Source: CAYLJV01 sp964554215 (GTDB taxonomy: Archaea > Hadarchaeota > Hadarchaeia > Hadarchaeales > JAGGTB01). From it: DNA of 9,105 nucleotides. Position numbers and translations under genes: made by a program. Positions 6,186 to 9,105 of this stretch are shown here, in pieces. The stretch is from NCBI GenBank assembly GCA_964554215.1, contig CAZKND010000050.1:1-9105 (forward strand). The letters run 5' to 3'. The notes under the pieces are model-generated. The model saw nothing but the letters and a program-made list of their open reading frames with translations, did not search any database and was not told where the DNA came from. Each line of letters starts with the position of its first letter. Positions within the stretch are counted from its first letter, which is position 1.

Positions 6186-7097
6186 TTAAGGAGATATTAG
6201 GAAAATAATCAGCGAAATCGTGACCAGTGATGCCAAAGTGGTAAGAGAGATGTTCAGAGAAGCTAAATTATCATCGCCGGAAAACTCTCTGGAATAGATA
6301 TATGTCGAAACCGCGGAGGGCATCGCCATCATCAACACACCGACAAAGAGAGACGTTCCCTGAACTCCTAGAACGGAAAAAATCCCCAAACCTGCAAGAG
6401 GCATGACGATGAGCTTGAAAATCAAAGTCCTAGCTATCATTCCCCACTTTCCGGTCGGTCTCTTCAACTCTATCGAAGCCCCGGCCCCTAACAATGCAAT
6501 CGGGAGGGCCAATTCCGATATGAGAGATATCGCGCCGGCCGGTACGGATGGGACTGGTAGACCAAAGTAGGAGAAGAAGATTCCCAGGACCAAAGCTATC
6601 AGGACCGGATTCAGAAAAATCCTCTTCAAACCTTGTCTATAATCAGCGGACGCGGAGTTCATGGAAGCCAGTATCACCATGGTCAGAGTTATCTGAACAG
6701 GTGATGTCAACCCTAAGATCATGCTTGCTTCACCACCAGCTATCTCACCTAGGACCACCGCCACAACAGGGAGGCCCATATACCCAGTGTTCCCGTGGAA
6801 CGACTGGACGATGGAGACGCTTCTCGAGGCGTTGTCCTTTATCTTCCTGGAGAACAGGAAAGCTAGAGCAGCTATGAGGAAAATCCCGATCCAAAAACCT
6901 ACAATTAGTTTCAGGGAAAATATTTGGCCCAGCGAAACATCATAGACCGAGCTGAAAATCAAAGCCGGCAACGCTACGTAGAAAGCCAATTTGTTCAAAA
7001 CTTCGGCCCGGAAAGAGGTTATCAGGCCAACTTGTTTACCTAAAATGCCTAGGGATAACAGACCGAGGATTGTAAGCACGATTTCGATCAACACCAT
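6186..7097 (-). CDS. AEC (auxin efflux carrier) family permease
   Basis: This is a hydrophobic inner-membrane protein of 303 residues with about ten predicted membrane segments. It belongs to the AEC family, which exports or exchanges organic acids, amino acids and similar small molecules; the substrate here is unknown. Family landmarks are the first helix MVLIEIVLTILGLLSLGILG, LPALIFSS (43-50), the half-site GNTGYMGLPV (102-111) in the fourth helix region, LALPIALLGAGASI (196-209), and MPSAVSTYIYSREF (259-272) near the end. The frame stays open 19 codons further upstream to a TTG at 7154. I chose ATG 7095-7097 because family members start directly at the first helix and a TATA-like element lies inside that extension. 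Only a weak GTGA precedes this ATG. It shares its strand with glmM, 64 bp away, but no functional link is evident. Confidence 0.88.
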   Translation of the reverse strand: MVLIEIVLTILGLLSLGILGKQVGLITSFRAEVLNKLAFYVALPALIFSSVYDVSLGQIFSLKLIVGFWIGIFLIAALAFLFSRKIKDNASRSVSIVQSFHGNTGYMGLPVVAVVLGEIAGGEASMILGLTSPVQITLTMVILASMNSASADYRQGLKRIFLNPVLIALVLGIFFSYFGLPVPSVPAGAISLISELALPIALLGAGASIELKRPTGKWGMIARTLIFKLIVMPLAGLGIFSVLGVQGTSLFVGVLMMAMPSAVSTYIYSREFSGDDNLASLNISLTTLASLVTISLIIFLISP

Positions 7098-7125
7098 AGG
7101 TATCACATTCACAAAAAGTGAAAAC

Positions 7126-7137
7126 AATATTAAAAAA
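7126..7137 (-). promoter_or_regulatory. Candidate TATA box for the AEC permease gene
   Basis: TTTTTTAATATT reading leftward is centred about 34 bases before the ATG at 7097, giving a predicted transcript start near 7104 and a leader of only a few bases. It lies within the reading-frame extension that a TTG start would use, and so argues for the shorter protein. Motif and spacing only. Confidence 0.4.
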
Positions 7138-7203
7138 GACCCCGCAATACCCAAAAACGAACAACACTAAAAGTTAACGGACTTACAAAATACACAGACT
7201 CGA

Positions 7204-7238
7204 GGGCCTGTAGCTCAGCTGGATAGAGCGGTAGCCTT
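7204..7238 (+). tRNA. tRNA gene, 5' half only; anticodon begins with U (Arg-UCU possible)
   Basis: The first 34 canonical positions of a tRNA are readable. The acceptor 5' strand is GGGCCTG (7204-7210), followed by T8 and A9. The D-stem GCTC (7213-7216) pairs perfectly with GAGC (7226-7229) around an AGCTGGATA loop with the conserved GG. The anticodon-stem 5' strand is GTAGC (7231-7235), then C32, T33 and T34, where the assembly gap begins. T33 is the invariant U33, so the anticodon is UNN. The overall pattern recalls archaeal tRNA-Arg(UCU), but Lys and other UNN tRNAs are not excluded. The bases CA directly after the gap could be C72 and discriminator A73, so the missing piece would be about 36-37 nt rather than 10, or more with an intron. 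The gene is transcribed divergently from the permease. Confidence 0.88.
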
Positions 7239-7248
7239 NNNNNNNNNN
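7239..7248. other. Assembly gap (10 N) inside the tRNA gene
   Basis: Ten Ns follow base 34 of the tRNA. A complete tRNA cannot fit in ten bases plus the downstream sequence, which shows no T-arm, so the 10 is a placeholder and not a measured length. The two flanks may be joined only by scaffolding. Confidence 0.95.
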
Positions 7249-7379
7249 CATCCAAAAAATAAGCTCACTCAGAAAAATTAAAGCGGGGTCTTTAATCGCG
7301 CAAAGCAACAGCATTAAAAAATGAATTCAAGCAGAGCTGATAAAAATTCGAACTTAAACAGATACCACTATTCTATCCT

Positions 7380-7393
7380 AAAAAGCAAAAAAA
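7380..7393 (-). terminator. Oligo-T terminator of the cysN-phosphatase transcript
   Basis: Reading leftward, about 20 bases after the phosphatase stop, there is a run of seven T, then GC, then five T. No hairpin is apparent. Tandem oligo-T runs of this kind are the usual archaeal intrinsic termination signal, and they fall where the two-gene transcript should end. The remaining sequence between the gap and this point (7249-7379) shows no convincing gene. Confidence 0.5.
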
Positions 7394-7412
7394 GTACAAT
7401 CAGCCAATTGAT

Positions 7413-8144
7413 TTATTCTAAATCTGTTATAAAATCTGCAAAATCAGTAATCTGAGGTCTTTCCAAATCGGTTTCGTCGTCGAAAGACCAGAAACCGTAA
7501 TCGCTATGGTCTCCGAACATTCCAACTCCTTCCATCCCATGGTCGGAGAGTATGACTAGATGGTCGTCTCTTATTTCTTTGATCTTCTCAACTATCTCCT
7601 CTAGGTCGTCGTATATCATCTTCATCAAGGTGTCATTTCCGAAGTTTAGATGACCTATGACGTCCGCTCCTGAAAAGTATCCGAGCACGAAATCATAATC
7701 ATCATTTTTGAGGGCTTCTAGAAATTCTTCTTTGACCTCTCTATGATGTTCCATCGCGAATTGGTTGTATTCCTTTCGGATTTCCTTTTTCTCTTCATCA
7801 CTTTCCGCTTCTTGGAAGAATTCCTTCATCATGTCTCGCTCTTTTTCATGCTGTTCTTTGTAGTAGGAATATCCCGGTAAATCGATGACTTTCGGGTTTT
7901 CAAAATTGGAGAAGAAAGTCTCTTCTTCTGAGAAATTTTTCTGCCACATCTTCTCGTCACCCAATTCAAGGATTTCCTCTTCCTTGTTCTCACCGGTCAT
8001 GAAAGAGCTCCATAGGACCATCGTTCTCGGTTGGTCAAACTCTGAAATGTCCGTCTTACCGTAAGTCTCCTGCTTTAGATTCTCGCAATTATATTCTTCG
8101 ACCTTCTCATACTCTAAAGCATCGATTGCAAAAACAACTGTCAT
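7413..8144 (-). CDS. Compact alkaline-phosphatase-superfamily phosphodiesterase/phosphatase-like enzyme
   Basis: This 243-residue protein has no signal peptide and is presumably cytoplasmic. It carries the full two-metal set of the nucleotide pyrophosphatase/phosphodiesterase branch in the correct order: Asp8 (FAIDALE), the candidate nucleophile Thr41 in PRTMVLWSSFMTG, Asp161 and His165 in SGADVIGHL, Asp201-His202 in LSDHGMEG, and His213 in GDHSDYGFWS. Residues about 95-150 form a very charged, probably helical insert where larger relatives have other material. The protein is far shorter than typical members (around 400 residues or more) and very acidic. It starts 14 nt after the CysN-type stop, with GAGG about 10 bases before the ATG, so the two genes form an operon. 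Superfamily members cleave phosphate mono- or diesters, or sulfate esters; the actual substrate is unknown. The superfamily call is firm and the specific reaction is open. Confidence 0.82.
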   Translation of the reverse strand: MTVVFAIDALEYEKVEEYNCENLKQETYGKTDISEFDQPRTMVLWSSFMTGENKEEEILELGDEKMWQKNFSEEETFFSNFENPKVIDLPGYSYYKEQHEKERDMMKEFFQEAESDEEKKEIRKEYNQFAMEHHREVKEEFLEALKNDDYDFVLGYFSGADVIGHLNFGNDTLMKMIYDDLEEIVEKIKEIRDDHLVILSDHGMEGVGMFGDHSDYGFWSFDDETDLERPQITDFADFITDLE

Positions 8145-8158
8145 AAAAAATCATTCCT

Positions 8159-9105
8159 CTATTTAGTTATGATTCCGCCGGCACAGGTGTCTGTCCTTTC
8201 GAGGACAAACCTGCCGAGGGCTTGGTAATCGTTGAAGTTTTCAACAACAACCGGTTCTGAAGTTTTAATCCTGACGTTCGCGACCTGTCTATTCTCGATC
8301 TTTTCGGACTCTTCTCCACTCACGACCTCTAAGGTGCTGGAATCCAAAACTTCATCTATCTCCATATCCGCTTTCACTTCTTGAGTCGCACACTTGAAGG
8401 TGATCCTTTCCCCCTCTTCGAAAGGTTCTTCAGACATCCAGAAAACGTGAGCTTCGACCTCGTCCGTGACAATCGGATCTCCATCCGGTTCCACTATGAC
8501 ATCTCCCCGGTCAACGAACAATTTGTCTGATATTGATACACCTGTACTCTTACCTGCAACGGCTTTATCCGGGTCCTCATTGAACTCCACCAACTCTTCC
8601 ACCTTAGTGCTCTTGCCTTTCGGCATAACCTTAATCTCTTCACCTTCTCTGATAACTCCACTTTCAACTCTACCGACAGAGGCTCTCCTACCGTCGAACT
8701 GGTAAACATCTTGAATAGGCAATCTGAGAGGTTGTTCAATAGGTGGAGCAGTCTTGTCGAAAGTGTCTAAAGCTTCTAGAACGGTTGGACCATCGTACCA
8801 GGAGAGATTATCCGTCTTTTCCGCCACGAAATCCCCTTCTTTTGCCGATATTGGGATTACATATGTCGGGTCTATCCCGATCTCGTCCAAGAATTNNNNN
8901 NNNNNAGGTTTTCCTTAACTTCTTCATACCTTTCTTGATCATAATCCACCAAATCCATCTTGTTCAAAACAACGATGACTTGATCGAGCCCCAATAAGCT
9001 GAGTATGTATGCGTGTCTTCGAGTCTGTTCTTGAACTCCCTCATCCACATCGTCTATCAAAACAGCGGCTTCCGCCTGGCTGGCTCCGGTTATCATGTTT
9101 TTCAC
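8159..9105 (-). CDS. cysN: CysN-type sulfate adenylyltransferase GTPase subunit, 5' end missing and gap inside
   Basis: This is the C-terminal two-thirds or so of an EF-Tu-like GTPase. In bacteria CysN drives ATP sulfurylation by its partner CysD, making adenosine 5'-phosphosulfate. CysN-type rather than elongation-factor features are KNMITGASQAEAAVLID, GVQEQTRRHAYILSLLGLDQV, the G4 motif NKMDLVD, PISAKEGDFV (G5 region) followed by LSWYDGPTVLEAL, LPIQDVYQFDGRRASVGRVESG, and the ending LGRFVLERTDTCAGGIITK. The P-loop and the G3 motif lie beyond 9105. A 10-N gap at 8896-8905 breaks the frame: the downstream part (from FLDEIGID) is offset from the upstream one, so the true gap length should be 2 modulo 3. 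The phosphatase gene follows by 14 nt. CysD would be expected upstream, outside the window. No kinase domain is fused to the C-terminus. Confidence 0.87.
8896..8905. other. Assembly gap (10 N) inside the cysN-type gene
   Basis: The gap falls between the stretch ending EEVKEN and FLDEIGIDPTYVIPISA, a short helix region in CysN proteins. Only about four residues appear to be missing compared with the family, so roughly 8 bases would restore both length and frame. Ten is therefore a placeholder or contains an error. Confidence 0.95.

Noticed and set aside
6548..6945. Plus-strand open frames opposite the AEC permease
   Set aside because: Antisense to a conserved membrane protein; the translated products are Arg/Ser-rich with no family resemblance.
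7098..7154. TTG start extending the permease by 19 residues
   Set aside because: The extension is not expected for AEC proteins, TTG is a poor start, and a TATA-like element falls within it.
7321..7455. 44-residue plus-strand frame MNSSRADKN... after the tRNA
   Set aside because: No ribosome site, basic and Ser/Lys-rich unlike the acidic neighbours, and it overlaps the 3' end of the phosphatase gene on the other strand.
8494..8739. Minus-strand frame inside the CysN-type gene
   Set aside because: It is in another frame of a well-conserved beta-barrel region and has no family features.
8159..9105. Interpretation as translation elongation factor EF-1 alpha
   Set aside because: The QTRRH, LSWYDGPTVLEAL and QFDGRR blocks match CysN rather than EF-1 alpha.

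Overview
The window looks like scaffolded genomic DNA from a euryarchaeon, probably salt-adapted and anaerobic. The archaeal call rests on the gene types: a CTP-dependent-type riboflavin kinase, an archaeal-type riboflavin synthase, a TtuA/Ncs6-type tRNA thiolase, an archaeal GlmM-type phosphohexomutase, and TATA-box-like elements close to start codons. Salt adaptation is inferred from the strong Asp/Glu excess in nearly every soluble protein, combined with moderate-to-low G+C judged by eye. Anaerobic life is inferred from three adjacent genes predicted to encode [4Fe-4S] proteins. An uncultured brine lineage (for example MSBL1-like or Methanonatronarchaeia-like) would fit, but I cannot assign a taxon. 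Two runs of exactly 10 Ns (7239-7248, 8896-8905) are assembly gaps.

Layout. Positions 1-2123, minus strand: a riboflavin operon in the order HTH-riboflavin kinase (RbkR-like), ribB, ribC. The genes are translationally packed (ATGA overlap, then directly abutting stop and start), and ribC runs off the left edge. Positions 2124-2231: a short divergent intergenic region holding a 15-bp perfect palindrome and an array of ATTAAG half-sites, the natural candidate operator for the kinase-regulator. Positions 2232-4756, plus strand: an AmrS-type radical SAM protein, a TtuA/Ncs6-type tRNA 2-thiolation ATPase and a DUF523 (TudS-type thiouracil desulfidase) protein. Positions 4763-7097, minus strand: a GlmM-type sugar-phosphate mutase preceded by an AEC-family permease. 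Positions 7204-7238, plus strand: the 5' half of a tRNA that runs into the first gap at base 34. Positions 7413-9105, minus strand: a CysN-type sulfate adenylyltransferase GTPase (5' end outside the window, interrupted by the second gap) followed 14 nt later by a compact alkaline-phosphatase-superfamily enzyme.

How the parts fit. The rib genes supply the DHBP precursor, riboflavin and FMN, and the kinase carries two putative DNA-binding domains, which suggests flavin-responsive autoregulation. The plus-strand trio is a sulfur/Fe-S block: one enzyme puts sulfur on tRNA uridines and a nearby one belongs to the family that removes sulfur from thiouracils. The CysN-phosphatase pair points to sulfate activation or sulfate/phosphate ester metabolism.

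The best candidates for something not yet described are the multi-domain riboflavin kinase with its palindromic upstream site, the thiolation/desulfuration gene neighbourhood, and the CysN-linked miniature phosphatase. No CRISPR array, insertion sequence, integrase or toxin-antitoxin pair was seen, and no gene-free stretch exceeds 300 bases.
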